A stretch of DNA of 64,000 bases from contig NZ_AP026972.1 in NCBI RefSeq assembly GCF_027924105.1, positions 930,001 to 994,000 of the forward strand. The letters are read 5' to 3'. The notes below the pieces were generated by a model. The model saw only the letters and a list, made by a program, of their open reading frames with translations. It was not told the DNA's origin and ran no database searches. Position numbers and translations under genes: made by a program. This document shows, one piece after another, positions 8,580 to 17,266 of this stretch. The first letter of the stretch is position 1; every line of letters starts with the position of its first letter. This DNA comes from Polynucleobacter sp. KF022 (lineage in GTDB: Bacteria > Pseudomonadota > Gammaproteobacteria > Burkholderiales > Burkholderiaceae).

Positions 8580-9254
8580 ATGAGTATTCCAACAAAGGTC
8601 CTTAGTTCGATTGGCCTAGGTAAACAAGTTTTATCTAGTGACGGATCGTTAACTATTTTGCACGACATTAGCTTTGATGTCTTTCGAGGCGAGAGCGTTG
8701 CCATTACGGGAGCATCTGGCTCCGGTAAAAGCACCTTACTGAGTCTGCTAGCTGGTTTGGAGACACCTACTAGCGGACATGTGGATTTAGTCTCTCAAAA
8801 CCTCAATGATTTAGACGAAGATGGAAGGGCGCTCTTAAGGGGGAAAAATGTAGGCTTTGTTTTTCAATCCTTTCAACTCTTGCCGCACCTCACTGCGTTA
8901 GAAAATGTGATGCTCCCTGCCGAACTCAACGGACTAGAATTGCCCAAAGAGAATGCTCTGCATTGGCTTGGGCAGGTAGGCCTGGAGGAGCGAGCCAACC
9001 ATTTCCCCAAAACCCTCTCTGGTGGAGAGCAGCAACGCGTAGCCCTAGCAAGGGCTTTCATCATGAAGCCTTCCATTTTGTTTGCCGATGAGCCAACTGG
9101 GAGCTTGGATGAACTTAGTGGAAACCGGGTTATTGAGCTCCTTTTTGAGCTAAATCGGGCCAATAAATCGACCCTAATTTTGGTTACCCATGACCAGGCC
9201 TTGGCGGATCGGTGCCAACGGCAGTTACACCTTCAGGGTGGCCGATTACTGTAG
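8580..9254 (+). CDS. ybbA: ABC transporter ATP-binding protein, YbbA/LolD family
   Basis: Cytoplasmic ATPase of the MacB/LolD/YbbA type, which usually powers FtsX-like permeases. Walker A is GASGSGKST (about 42-50), Q-loop VFQSFQLLP, signature LSGGEQQRVALARA, Walker B ILFADEPTGSLD and H-loop VTHDQ. The length of 224 is normal. In E. coli its partner permease ybbP follows, but here purL starts 21 bases downstream, so the ATPase has no permease in the window. TATATT at 8563-8568 in the 41-base intergenic gap could be its -10 box; no clear ribosome site precedes the ATG. Confidence 0.9.
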   Translation: MSIPTKVLSSIGLGKQVLSSDGSLTILHDISFDVFRGESVAITGASGSGKSTLLSLLAGLETPTSGHVDLVSQNLNDLDEDGRALLRGKNVGFVFQSFQLLPHLTALENVMLPAELNGLELPKENALHWLGQVGLEERANHFPKTLSGGEQQRVALARAFIMKPSILFADEPTGSLDELSGNRVIELLFELNRANKSTLILVTHDQALADRCQRQLHLQGGRLL

Positions 9255-9263
9255 GCAAAACCT

Positions 9264-9269
9264 TATAAT
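9264..9269 (+). promoter_or_regulatory. -10 box abutting purL start
   Basis: A consensus TATAAT ends six bases before the purL ATG. Transcription from it would begin at or next to the start codon, giving a leaderless or near-leaderless mRNA. No good -35 hexamer is visible 16-18 bases upstream. Confidence 0.45.
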
Positions 9270-9275
9270 CTAGGG

Positions 9276-12200
9276 ATGTCTTTTTTCCACTTTTTGCCTG
9301 GCGCAGATGCGCTTTCCCCCTTCCGCCAACAGCGCCTTTTAGCTTCTTTGGCCACCCAAGGGGTTGATCTTGAGTCTATTGAAGCTCAATACCTTCATTT
9401 TATTTGGTCTCCAGCGGAGTTGGATGCCAAAAACCAAGAGGTCATGGCCAGTCTATTGACCTATGGTCAACCATTTCATTCAAAAATTAATCCTGGTAAG
9501 TCTTGGTTCGGAGCAGGCAAATCAGAAGATCAGTGTGCGATTGTTATTCCTAGATTCGGAACTGTTTCGCCATGGGCAAGTAAGGCAACCGATATTGCTC
9601 GTCAATGTGGTTTAGATGTTCTGCGTCTTGAGCGTGGCGTACAGTTTTCTTGGAAGAGCAAAAAGACGCTAACTCCAGAACAAAAAGCATTGGTGCTTGC
9701 TGCAGTTCATGACAGGATGACTGAAACAGTCATTGATTCAACAGAAGCAGCAAATGCTTTATACCAATCATTAGAAGATAAGCCATTAGCACGTATACCT
9801 GTGATGACTGAAGGTAGGGCGGCGCTTGATAAGGCAAACCAAGAATTAGGTCTTGCTTTATCGGATGATGAGGTGGTTTACCTCGCCGAAAGCTTTACTC
9901 GTCTTCAACGTAATCCATCTGATGTTGAGTTGATTATGTTTGCTCAGGCAAACAGCGAACACTGCCGTCATAAGATCTTTAATTCCAGTTGGACAATTGA
10001 TGGTGACGATCAAGAGCGTTCTTTATTCGCCATGATTCGCAATACGCATCAATTGCAACCAGAAGGAACCATAGTTGCATACTCTGATAATTCAGCCGTG
10101 ATGGCCGGATGCGAAGCAGAAACTTGGATTCCGCAGGGGGCAGATCATCGCTATGAAAAAGATACGCGTTTAGTTCACACCCTAATGAAGGTAGAAACTC
10201 ATAACCATCCCACAGCGATTGCACCATTTCCTGGCGCATCTACCGGTGCCGGCGGTGAGATTCGAGATGAGGGCGCAACGGGTGTTGGCGGCCGACCTAA
10301 AGCAGGTCTTACTGGCTTCTCCGTATCCAACTTAAATATCCCGGGCACAGCTTTGCCATGGGAAGCTGAGCAATACGGTAAGCCAGAGCGCATCGCCACA
10401 CCTTTGCAAATCATGATTGAAGGCCCACTAGGCGGAGCTGCATTCAATAATGAGTTTGGTAGGCCGATCTTGGGTGGTTACTTCCGAGTTTTTGAGCAAA
10501 CTTTAGATGGTACTCGTCGCGGTTATCACAAGCCCATCATGATTGCTGGCGGTATAGGCAGCATTGATTCGATTCACACTGCTAAAAAATCAATACAAGC
10601 AGGTCACCTCCTAATTCAACTTGGCGGCCCTGGAATGCGAATTGGTATGGGCGGTGCTACGGGTAGCTCAGTTTCTACTGGTACCAATACTGCGGATCTG
10701 GATTTCGATTCAGTACAACGCGGTAACCCAGAGATGGAGCGCAGGGCGCAAGAAGTCATTAATGCTTGCCGTGCGCTTGGCGAGAATAATCCGATCGTCT
10801 CTATTCATGACGTTGGTGCAGGTGGTCTTTCCAATGCATTTCCAGAGCTTGCTGATGGTGCCGGGCTAGGGGCTGCTTTTAAGCTTCGTAGTGTGCCGCT
10901 AGAAGAAAGCGGCATGAGTCCTGCGGAAATTTGGTGCAACGAATCTCAAGAACGCTATGTTCTAGCAATTGATGTAAAAGATTTAGATTTGTTTAAATCT
11001 TTCTGTGAGCGTGAGCGTTGCCCATTCGCAGTTGTTGGGGAAGCTACTGCGGAACGTCAACTGACATTAAGTGATACTAAGCAAGCTGCTGGTACTGATG
11101 CAGCATCGCCTATTGATATGCCGATGGAGGTCCTTTTGGGTAAGCCTCCCAAGATGCATCGGGATGTCAAACGGGTCCCACAAGAATTTAAAGAATTAAA
11201 TGTAACTGATGCGGATTTAGCGCAATCAATAGCTTGGGTTTTGCAACAGCCAACTGTCGCTAGCAAATCATTCTTAATTACGATTGGCGATCGAACTGTG
11301 GGCGGTCTAAATGCCCGTGATCAATTTGTTGGACCATGGCAGGTTCCTGTCGCTGACTGTGCAGTCACCATGATGGACTACAAGGGCTATCGTGGTGAAG
11401 CGATGTCTATGGGCGAAAGAACCCCATTGGCCGTTATCGATGCACCTGCTGCAGCTCGTATGGCTGTTGGTGAGGCCATTACTAATTTATTGGCTGCAGA
11501 TATCACCAGTCTTCAAGGCGTAAAACTTTCAGCAAACTGGATGGCTGCCTGTGGAGCGCCCGGTGAAGATGCCAAGCTGTATGACTCTGTGAAAGCGGTT
11601 GGTATGGAGTTATGTCCTGCGCTCGGAATTTCTATTCCGGTGGGCAAAGATTCTTTATCTATGTCTACTGCTTGGCAAGACGGTAATGAATCTAAAAAAG
11701 TGGTTGCCCCGGTTTCATTAATTATTTCCGCATTTGCATCTGTGCAAGATGTACGTAAGACATTAACACCGCTTCTGCAATTGAAGAATCAAGCAGGATC
11801 TCCCATGGAGACTGAGCTCATATTAATTGATTTGGGCCGTGGACAAAATCGCATGGCCGGCAGTATTTTGGCTCAAGTTTTAGATCAATCTGGAAAATCT
11901 GCTCCTGATGTCGATCATCCAGAAGATCTCAAATCCTTAGCGTCTGCAATCATTGAACTTCGTAAAGAAGGCAAGCTGTTGGCTTATCACGATCGATCTG
12001 ATGGCGGATTGTTAGCATGCGTTGCGGAAATGGCATTTGCCTCACATTGCGGCATTTCTATGAACGTAGACATGATTGCCATGGATGCAGGGCAAGAGCC
12101 CGACTACGGAGATGCTAAGAACTGGGCTCAACAAGTTTCAGGGCGTCGTCATGAGCAAACTATGCGTGCTTTGTTCAACGAAGAGCTTGGTGCTGTTATT

Positions 12201-13313
12201 CAAGTCCGAAAAGAAGATCGTGATGCCGTATTTGCAGTGCTCAGGAAGTTAGGTTTGAGTGCTTACAGTCACGTCATTGGTAAGCCAAACACGAATGGCC
12301 GTATTGAAATTTGGCGTGATGCAAAGAATATTTTTGCAGAGCCGCGTGAAGTGCTCCAAAAGATGTGGGCTAATACCAGCTATCAAATAGCTCGCTTGCG
12401 CGATAACCCAGCTTGTGCTGATAGTGAATTTGCACTCTTAGATAACATCTCTGATCCAGGCATGAGTCCAAAGCTCACGTTTGATGTCGCCGATGACATA
12501 GCAGCCCCTTTCATAGCTAAAAATGCTCGCCCCAAAGTTGCTATTTTGCGAGAGCAGGGTGTGAACTCTCATGTAGAAATGGCTTACTCCGTAAACTGGG
12601 CTGGCTTTGATAGCTATGACGTCCATATGTCTGACTTGCTCAGCGGCAAGGCCAAGCTCGAAGATTTCAGAGGCTTAATCGCTTGTGGCGGATTTAGTTA
12701 TGGCGACGTGTTAGGTGCTGGTGAGGGTTGGGCCAAAACCATCCTCTTTAATCAACAGCTGCGTGATCAATTTTCTACATTTTTTAATCGCCAGGACAGC
12801 TTTGCATTAGGAGTCTGTAATGGTTGTCAAATGATGAGCAATCTTTCGGGAATCATTCCGGGCGCAGAGGCTTGGCCTAAATTTACCCGCAATCAATCAG
12901 AGCAGTACGAAGCGCGTTTGGTTATGGCGGAAGTTATGTCTTCTCCGTCGATCTTTACTCAAGGCATGGAAGGCAGTCAAATTCCGATTGCAATCGCTCA
13001 CGGTGAAGGCTACGCCAACTTTAGCCAGCAAGGTAATTTAGAGCAGATTCAAAAGCAGGGATTAGCCTCTTTCCGATTTGTAGATCATCAAGGTATTCCT
13101 ACGGAAACTTATCCAATGAATCCTAATGGATCCCCAGGCGGGTTAACAGGTGTTACTACTCCTGATGGTCGCTTTATGGTGATGATGCCTCATCCAGAGC
13201 GCGTATTTAGAGCGGCGCAGATGAGTTGGTGTCCGCCTGACTGGTTGAACACGCCAGACGGCGCTAGCCCTTGGTTGCGTCTATTCCGTAATGCCCGCAA
13301 TTGGGCGAAATAA
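9276..13313 (+). CDS. purL: Phosphoribosylformylglycinamidine synthase, large form
   Basis: Fourth step of purine biosynthesis: FGAR + glutamine + ATP to FGAM. This is the single-chain proteobacterial form (1345 residues). It has an N-terminal PurS-like region, a linker, two AIRS-like ATP-binding halves (GGEIRDEGATG and PVGKDSLSMS regions) and a C-terminal glutaminase. The glutaminase cysteine is in GVCNGCQMM (about 1180) and the His/Glu pair in PHPERVF. The start MSFFHFLPGADALSPFRQ matches family N-termini. The sequence before the ATG is ctaggg, too close for a normal ribosome site. Confidence 0.97.
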   Translation: MSFFHFLPGADALSPFRQQRLLASLATQGVDLESIEAQYLHFIWSPAELDAKNQEVMASLLTYGQPFHSKINPGKSWFGAGKSEDQCAIVIPRFGTVSPWASKATDIARQCGLDVLRLERGVQFSWKSKKTLTPEQKALVLAAVHDRMTETVIDSTEAANALYQSLEDKPLARIPVMTEGRAALDKANQELGLALSDDEVVYLAESFTRLQRNPSDVELIMFAQANSEHCRHKIFNSSWTIDGDDQERSLFAMIRNTHQLQPEGTIVAYSDNSAVMAGCEAETWIPQGADHRYEKDTRLVHTLMKVETHNHPTAIAPFPGASTGAGGEIRDEGATGVGGRPKAGLTGFSVSNLNIPGTALPWEAEQYGKPERIATPLQIMIEGPLGGAAFNNEFGRPILGGYFRVFEQTLDGTRRGYHKPIMIAGGIGSIDSIHTAKKSIQAGHLLIQLGGPGMRIGMGGATGSSVSTGTNTADLDFDSVQRGNPEMERRAQEVINACRALGENNPIVSIHDVGAGGLSNAFPELADGAGLGAAFKLRSVPLEESGMSPAEIWCNESQERYVLAIDVKDLDLFKSFCERERCPFAVVGEATAERQLTLSDTKQAAGTDAASPIDMPMEVLLGKPPKMHRDVKRVPQEFKELNVTDADLAQSIAWVLQQPTVASKSFLITIGDRTVGGLNARDQFVGPWQVPVADCAVTMMDYKGYRGEAMSMGERTPLAVIDAPAAARMAVGEAITNLLAADITSLQGVKLSANWMAACGAPGEDAKLYDSVKAVGMELCPALGISIPVGKDSLSMSTAWQDGNESKKVVAPVSLIISAFASVQDVRKTLTPLLQLKNQAGSPMETELILIDLGRGQNRMAGSILAQVLDQSGKSAPDVDHPEDLKSLASAIIELRKEGKLLAYHDRSDGGLLACVAEMAFASHCGISMNVDMIAMDAGQEPDYGDAKNWAQQVSGRRHEQTMRALFNEELGAVIQVRKEDRDAVFAVLRKLGLSAYSHVIGKPNTNGRIEIWRDAKNIFAEPREVLQKMWANTSYQIARLRDNPACADSEFALLDNISDPGMSPKLTFDVADDIAAPFIAKNARPKVAILREQGVNSHVEMAYSVNWAGFDSYDVHMSDLLSGKAKLEDFRGLIACGGFSYGDVLGAGEGWAKTILFNQQLRDQFSTFFNRQDSFALGVCNGCQMMSNLSGIIPGAEAWPKFTRNQSEQYEARLVMAEVMSSPSIFTQGMEGSQIPIAIAHGEGYANFSQQGNLEQIQKQGLASFRFVDHQGIPTETYPMNPNGSPGGLTGVTTPDGRFMVMMPHPERVFRAAQMSWCPPDWLNTPDGASPWLRLFRNARNWAK

Positions 13314-13324
13314 TCTCGTTACAG

Positions 13325-14080
13325 ATGGAACCGGTTACATTTTCTGAAAGTGGTGGCATACGCTATTTGCACTTTGGCACTGAGTTAATTCAAGGGGCAA
13401 TGCGTTTACGCGACCCCGATGAGATTTATCTTGAGTACAACCAGCAGATGATGGCCTGGTTATTGTTTTTGGAAACCAAGCCTGGGATGCGGATTGCTCA
13501 ATTAGGTTTAGGTACTGGTGCATTGACCAAATTTCAGCATCGTTATTGCCCAGCCGTGAAGACAGCTGTAGTAGAACTCAATCCTGCAGTAATCGTATCG
13601 GCTAGATCCATGTTTTTTACGCCCGATGACGACCGTAAATTAGAAACTCTCCAAACGGATGCGAAAAAGTTTGTTAAGGATAAAAAGTACCGCGGTCAGT
13701 TTGATGCTGTTCAGGTGGATTTATATGACGCTATCTGCGATGGTCCTGCTGCGAGTTCTTTAGACTTCTACAAAGGCTGCTTTGATATTCTGAAAGGTCC
13801 AGGCGTATTGACCGTGAATTTATTTTCACGTCATAAAAGTTTTGAAGTGAATTTAAAGAACATCTGCGAAGCATTTGATAACAGGGTACTGCTATTTCCT
13901 GAGTCTCATGATTGCAACGTTGTTGCCATCGCTTTTAAGGGGCCTAGGCTTGAGGCTGAATGGAAAGACGTCTCTAAAAGAGCAAAATTAATTCTCGAGA
14001 AGACTGGATTGCCTACCAATAAGTGGGTTTCTGGCTTAAGCCGCGAGAATGCACGTCAAGATTCAAAACTTTCTATTTAA
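13325..14080 (+). CDS. Spermidine synthase-like protein
   Basis: A Rossmann-fold protein of the spermidine synthase / methyltransferase superfamily. It shows the nucleotide-binding glycine loop GLGTGALT (about 66), the acidic strand end VVELNPAV, and QVDLYDA where spermidine synthases have the catalytic aspartate. Whether it makes a polyamine is uncertain, because many short paralogues of this type lack known activity. The ATG at 13325 lies 11 bases after the purL stop. A TTG at 13301 inside purL would add eight residues. Probably transcribed with purL; a bidirectional terminator follows. Confidence 0.8.
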   Translation: MEPVTFSESGGIRYLHFGTELIQGAMRLRDPDEIYLEYNQQMMAWLLFLETKPGMRIAQLGLGTGALTKFQHRYCPAVKTAVVELNPAVIVSARSMFFTPDDDRKLETLQTDAKKFVKDKKYRGQFDAVQVDLYDAICDGPAASSLDFYKGCFDILKGPGVLTVNLFSRHKSFEVNLKNICEAFDNRVLLFPESHDCNVVAIAFKGPRLEAEWKDVSKRAKLILEKTGLPTNKWVSGLSRENARQDSKLSI

Positions 14081-14103
14081 AAAGCCTGAAATCTAGGGCA
14101 ACA

Positions 14104-14131
14104 AAAAAGGCGATCATCAGATCGCCTTTTT
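14104..14131. terminator. Bidirectional terminator between purL unit and acnB
   Basis: An 11-base perfect stem (aaaaaggcgat / atcgccttttt) with a six-base loop is flanked by A and T runs. It can serve both converging transcripts. Confidence 0.92.
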
Positions 14132-14170
14132 GCTTAGTAAGCCCCTCAAAAAGAGGCTGACATGCCTGAC

Positions 14171-16756
14171 TTAAATAGTTACAGTATCAGCAACATCACT
14201 AAATGATTTGATCTTGTCAAAGTTCATGTATTTATAAACTTCACCAGATTTAGCATTCAAGGATTCAACTTGCTCGAAATACTCTTGCGGCGTTGGTAAA
14301 CGACCTAAGAGTGCTGCAACAGCTGAAAGCTCAGCAGAAGCCAGGTACACGCGAGTATCGATACCCAAACGATTCGGGAAGTTACGTGTTGATGTAGAGA
14401 CTGCAGTAGAGCCTTTACGGATCTGCGCCTGGTTACCCATACAGAGTGAGCAGCCTGGAGTTTCCATGCGAGCTCCTGTAGCACCCAGAATGCCGTAATA
14501 TCCTTCTTCGGTCAGAATCATTTGGTCCATCTTGGTAGGAGGAGCTACCCATAAACGAGTAGGCATATCCTTTTTGCCTTGGAGAACTTGACCTGCTGCG
14601 CGGAAGTGCCCAATGTTTGTCATACAAGAGCCGATAAATACTTCATCAATTTTCTCGCCAGAAACTTCAGATAAGAATTTCACATCATCAGGATCATTTG
14701 GGCAGGCCAAGATTGGCTCTTTGATTTCGCTCATGTCGATTTCAATTACTTCGGCATAGTCTGCATTTGCATCGGCCTTGAGTAAATCTGGCTTAGCGAT
14801 CCAAGCTTCCATTGCTTTAATACGACGACCTAAAGTACGCTTATCTTCGTAGCCATTTGCAATCATCCACTTCATCAATGTGATGTTAGAGCGCATGTAC
14901 TCGATGATCGGTTCTTTGCTTAGTTGAATAGCGCAACCTGCGGCAGAACGTTCAGCCGAAGCATCAGATAACTCAAATGCTTGCTCAACCTTCAGATCAG
15001 GCAAGCCCTCGATTTCCAAAATGCGGCCAGAGAAAACGTTCTTCTTATTCTGTTTTTCAACAGTTAACAAGCCTTTTTTAATGGCATACAAAGGAATCGC
15101 ATTAACCAAGTCACGCAATGTGATGCCGGGCTGCATTTTTCCTTTGAAGCGAACCAATACAGACTCAGGCATATCTAAAGGCATCACGCCAGTAGCAGCA
15201 GCAAACGCCACCAGTCCTGAGCCGGCAGGGAAGGAGATACCAATTGGGAAGCGAGTATGGCTATCGCCACCAGTACCGCAATTATCAGGCAAGAGCAAAC
15301 GATTTAACCAGCTGTGAATCACGCCATCACCTGGACGCAATGAAACACCGCCGCGGTTAGTCATAAATGCTGGTAACTCATGGTGCGTACGAATGTCTAC
15401 TGGTTTTGGATATGCGGATGTGTGACAGAAAGATTGCATTACCAAGTCTGCAGAGAATCCTAGGCAAGCCAAGTCTTTCAACTCATCACGGGTCATTGGA
15501 CCAGTAGTATCTTGTGAGCCCACTGTAGTCATGTGTGGCTCGCAATATGTATCTGGGCGAACACCTTGACCTTCTGGTAATCCACATGCACGGCCAACCA
15601 TCTTCTGAGCCAAGCTGAAACCTTTTTTGTTGTCAGGAGGGCTAACAGGAACACGGAATTCAGTAGAAGCTGGCAAACCAAGGGCTGCGCGTGCTTTAGC
15701 TGTTAGACCACGACCTACGATTAAAGGAATACGCCCACCTGCACGAACCTCATCCAGAATTACTGGTGACTTGAGTGAGAAAGAAGCAATTTCTTTACCG
15801 TTTTTAAAGGCTTTACCTTCATAAGGGCGGAGTTCAATCTCATCGCCCATATTCATATCAGAGACATTAAGCTCAATCGGTAATGCGCCAGCATCTTCCA
15901 TGGTGTTGAAGAAGATCGGTGCAATTTTTGTGCCTAAGCAAACACCACCAAAGCGCTTATTTGGAACAAAAGGAATATCTACACCTGTCCACCACAACAC
16001 AGAGTTGGTAGCTGATTTACGGGATGAGCCAGTACCAACAACGTCACCTACATAAGCAATTTGGTTTCCTTTTTTCTGCAACTCAGCAATTTGTTTCATC
16101 GGACCACGAACACCAGTTTCATCCGGCTCAATACCTGGACGTGGGTTCTTCAACATCACTGTTGCATGCAAAGGAATATCGGGACGACTCCACGCATCAG
16201 GAGCGGGTGATAGATCGTCAGTATTGGTTTCACCGGTTACTTTAAATACAGTGAGCTTCATGCTTTCTGGAACGGCTGGACGGCTAGTAAACCATTCGGC
16301 ATCAGCCCAGCTTTGCAATACTGACTTGGCATTAGCATTGCCTTTTTCCGCCAACTCTTGAACGTCATGGAAGTAGTCAAACATCAATAAAGTTTTCTTG
16401 AGTGCAGCAGCTGCAGCGGCGCCACATTCAGCATCACTTAATAACTCAACTAGCGGTTTAATGTTGTATCCGCCTAGCATAGTACCCAACAATTCAGTAG
16501 CTTTGACTCGTGTAATTAAAGGGGATTTGACTGTTCCTTTAGCGACCGTATCTAAAAACTCAGCTTTTACTTTTGCCGCTTCGTCAACGCCAGCGGGAAC
16601 GCGGTTTGTAATTAACTCTAAAAGCTCAGCCTCTTTGCCGGCTGGTGGATTAATTAACAATTTAACCAATTCAGCGGTTTGATCTTTGGTTAAAGGAAGG
16701 GCGGGGATGCCAAGGGCGGCACGTTCGGCTACTTGGGCGTTATAGGCTTCTAACAT
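14171..16756 (-). CDS. acnB: Aconitate hydratase B
   Basis: TCA-cycle enzyme interconverting citrate and isocitrate. AcnB has a domain order distinct from AcnA, with a HEAT-like helical domain first, and this 861-residue protein starts with that domain (LEAYNAQVAERAALGI). The 4Fe-4S ligands are in FIGSCMTN and in PGCSLCMGNQ near the C-terminus. The ATG at 16756 is preceded by an AGGAAA-type site. The upstream 200 bases hold a TATAAT box and an 18-bp palindrome, suggesting transcriptional control. AcnB proteins in other bacteria also act as iron-sensing RNA binders; nothing here tests that. Confidence 0.97.
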   Translation of the reverse strand: MLEAYNAQVAERAALGIPALPLTKDQTAELVKLLINPPAGKEAELLELITNRVPAGVDEAAKVKAEFLDTVAKGTVKSPLITRVKATELLGTMLGGYNIKPLVELLSDAECGAAAAAALKKTLLMFDYFHDVQELAEKGNANAKSVLQSWADAEWFTSRPAVPESMKLTVFKVTGETNTDDLSPAPDAWSRPDIPLHATVMLKNPRPGIEPDETGVRGPMKQIAELQKKGNQIAYVGDVVGTGSSRKSATNSVLWWTGVDIPFVPNKRFGGVCLGTKIAPIFFNTMEDAGALPIELNVSDMNMGDEIELRPYEGKAFKNGKEIASFSLKSPVILDEVRAGGRIPLIVGRGLTAKARAALGLPASTEFRVPVSPPDNKKGFSLAQKMVGRACGLPEGQGVRPDTYCEPHMTTVGSQDTTGPMTRDELKDLACLGFSADLVMQSFCHTSAYPKPVDIRTHHELPAFMTNRGGVSLRPGDGVIHSWLNRLLLPDNCGTGGDSHTRFPIGISFPAGSGLVAFAAATGVMPLDMPESVLVRFKGKMQPGITLRDLVNAIPLYAIKKGLLTVEKQNKKNVFSGRILEIEGLPDLKVEQAFELSDASAERSAAGCAIQLSKEPIIEYMRSNITLMKWMIANGYEDKRTLGRRIKAMEAWIAKPDLLKADANADYAEVIEIDMSEIKEPILACPNDPDDVKFLSEVSGEKIDEVFIGSCMTNIGHFRAAGQVLQGKKDMPTRLWVAPPTKMDQMILTEEGYYGILGATGARMETPGCSLCMGNQAQIRKGSTAVSTSTRNFPNRLGIDTRVYLASAELSAVAALLGRLPTPQEYFEQVESLNAKSGEVYKYMNFDKIKSFSDVADTVTI

Positions 16757-16823
16757 TGTGTTTCCTATGAGGTAAAAGTGGTCAATAGAAAGGCCAAAAG
16801 GGAATTTTCTCCCGATTAGGGTG

Positions 16824-16858
16824 ATTATAGTTACTTATTTAAGTCTTATATAAGACTT
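16824..16858 (-). promoter_or_regulatory. acnB promoter with 18-bp palindromic operator
   Basis: Read on the minus strand, a perfect TATAAT (16829-16824) is preceded 11 bases upstream by the perfect palindrome AAGTCTTATATAAGACTT (16858-16841), which occupies the -35 position. The -35 itself is poor, so an activator or repressor binding this site is plausible. The likely transcript start is about 60 bases before acnB. The shape resembles GntR- or TetR-type operators, but the regulator is not in the window. Confidence 0.65.
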
Positions 16859-16965
16859 TGAAAGGCTAAATTGCTCTCAAAGGGTTAAATTGTTAAAAAA
16901 ATAAGGGTTTTTCCGCAATAAATCCTATATTCCATAGGCTCGGGATAGGGTTATTCGGACCCGCT

Positions 16966-17193
16966 TTAAAGGACTTTCTCATCCTTCATGGCCCAAACCA
17001 AGGCGACAACCCAACCAACCAGCGACCAGCCTAGGAATAGATTTAAGGCAAAGATAGCGCCTGAATTGGCTCTTTTCTTATTAAAAGCGATGGCAAATGG
17101 GAGGAAATAAAAGAGGGAAAGGAGGGTTAAGAGAACGGTAAATAGAAGGCGCATAGGGTCAAAAAATAGCCAAATTGAAGTAAGAAAGCCCAT
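16966..17193 (-). CDS. Small membrane protein, superinfection-immunity-like family
   Basis: A short protein with two hydrophobic helices and a charged loop. One helix ends in FYFLPFAIAFNKKR and the second contains LNLFLGWSLVGWVVALVWA. The LFLGWSLVGWVVALVWA pattern is typical of the family named after the phage T4 Imm superinfection-immunity protein, which is widespread as ordinary chromosomal genes of unknown function. I favour the ATG at 17193 (75 residues, GGAAAT upstream) over the start at 17253. The longer form would overlap the pyrG promoter and adds a hydrophilic N-terminus with no family match. Confidence 0.7.
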   Translation of the reverse strand: MGFLTSIWLFFDPMRLLFTVLLTLLSLFYFLPFAIAFNKKRANSGAIFALNLFLGWSLVGWVVALVWAMKDEKVL

Positions 17194-17235
17194 ATTACTG
17201 ATTTCCAGTTTTGTCGTGGATTGATCCTCTGTCGT

Positions 17236-17241
17236 TATAAT
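17236..17241 (+). promoter_or_regulatory. -10 box of pyrG
   Basis: A consensus TATAAT lies 25 bases before the pyrG ATG. TTGTCG at 17211-17216 is a possible -35 with a long 19-base spacer. This gives a short leader of about 20 bases. Confidence 0.5.
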
Positions 17242-17266
17242 TACTTTTTCCAACAGAGCTTAAGCG

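Noticed and set aside
16924..16951. Inverted repeats CCTAT/ATAGG and GGGT/ACCC downstream of the superinfection-immunity-like gene
   Set aside because: Stems of 4-5 bases without a T-run; not a convincing terminator.
16966..17193. Phage origin of the superinfection-immunity-like gene
   Set aside because: The family is common on chromosomes and no other phage gene is present, so no prophage remnant is called.
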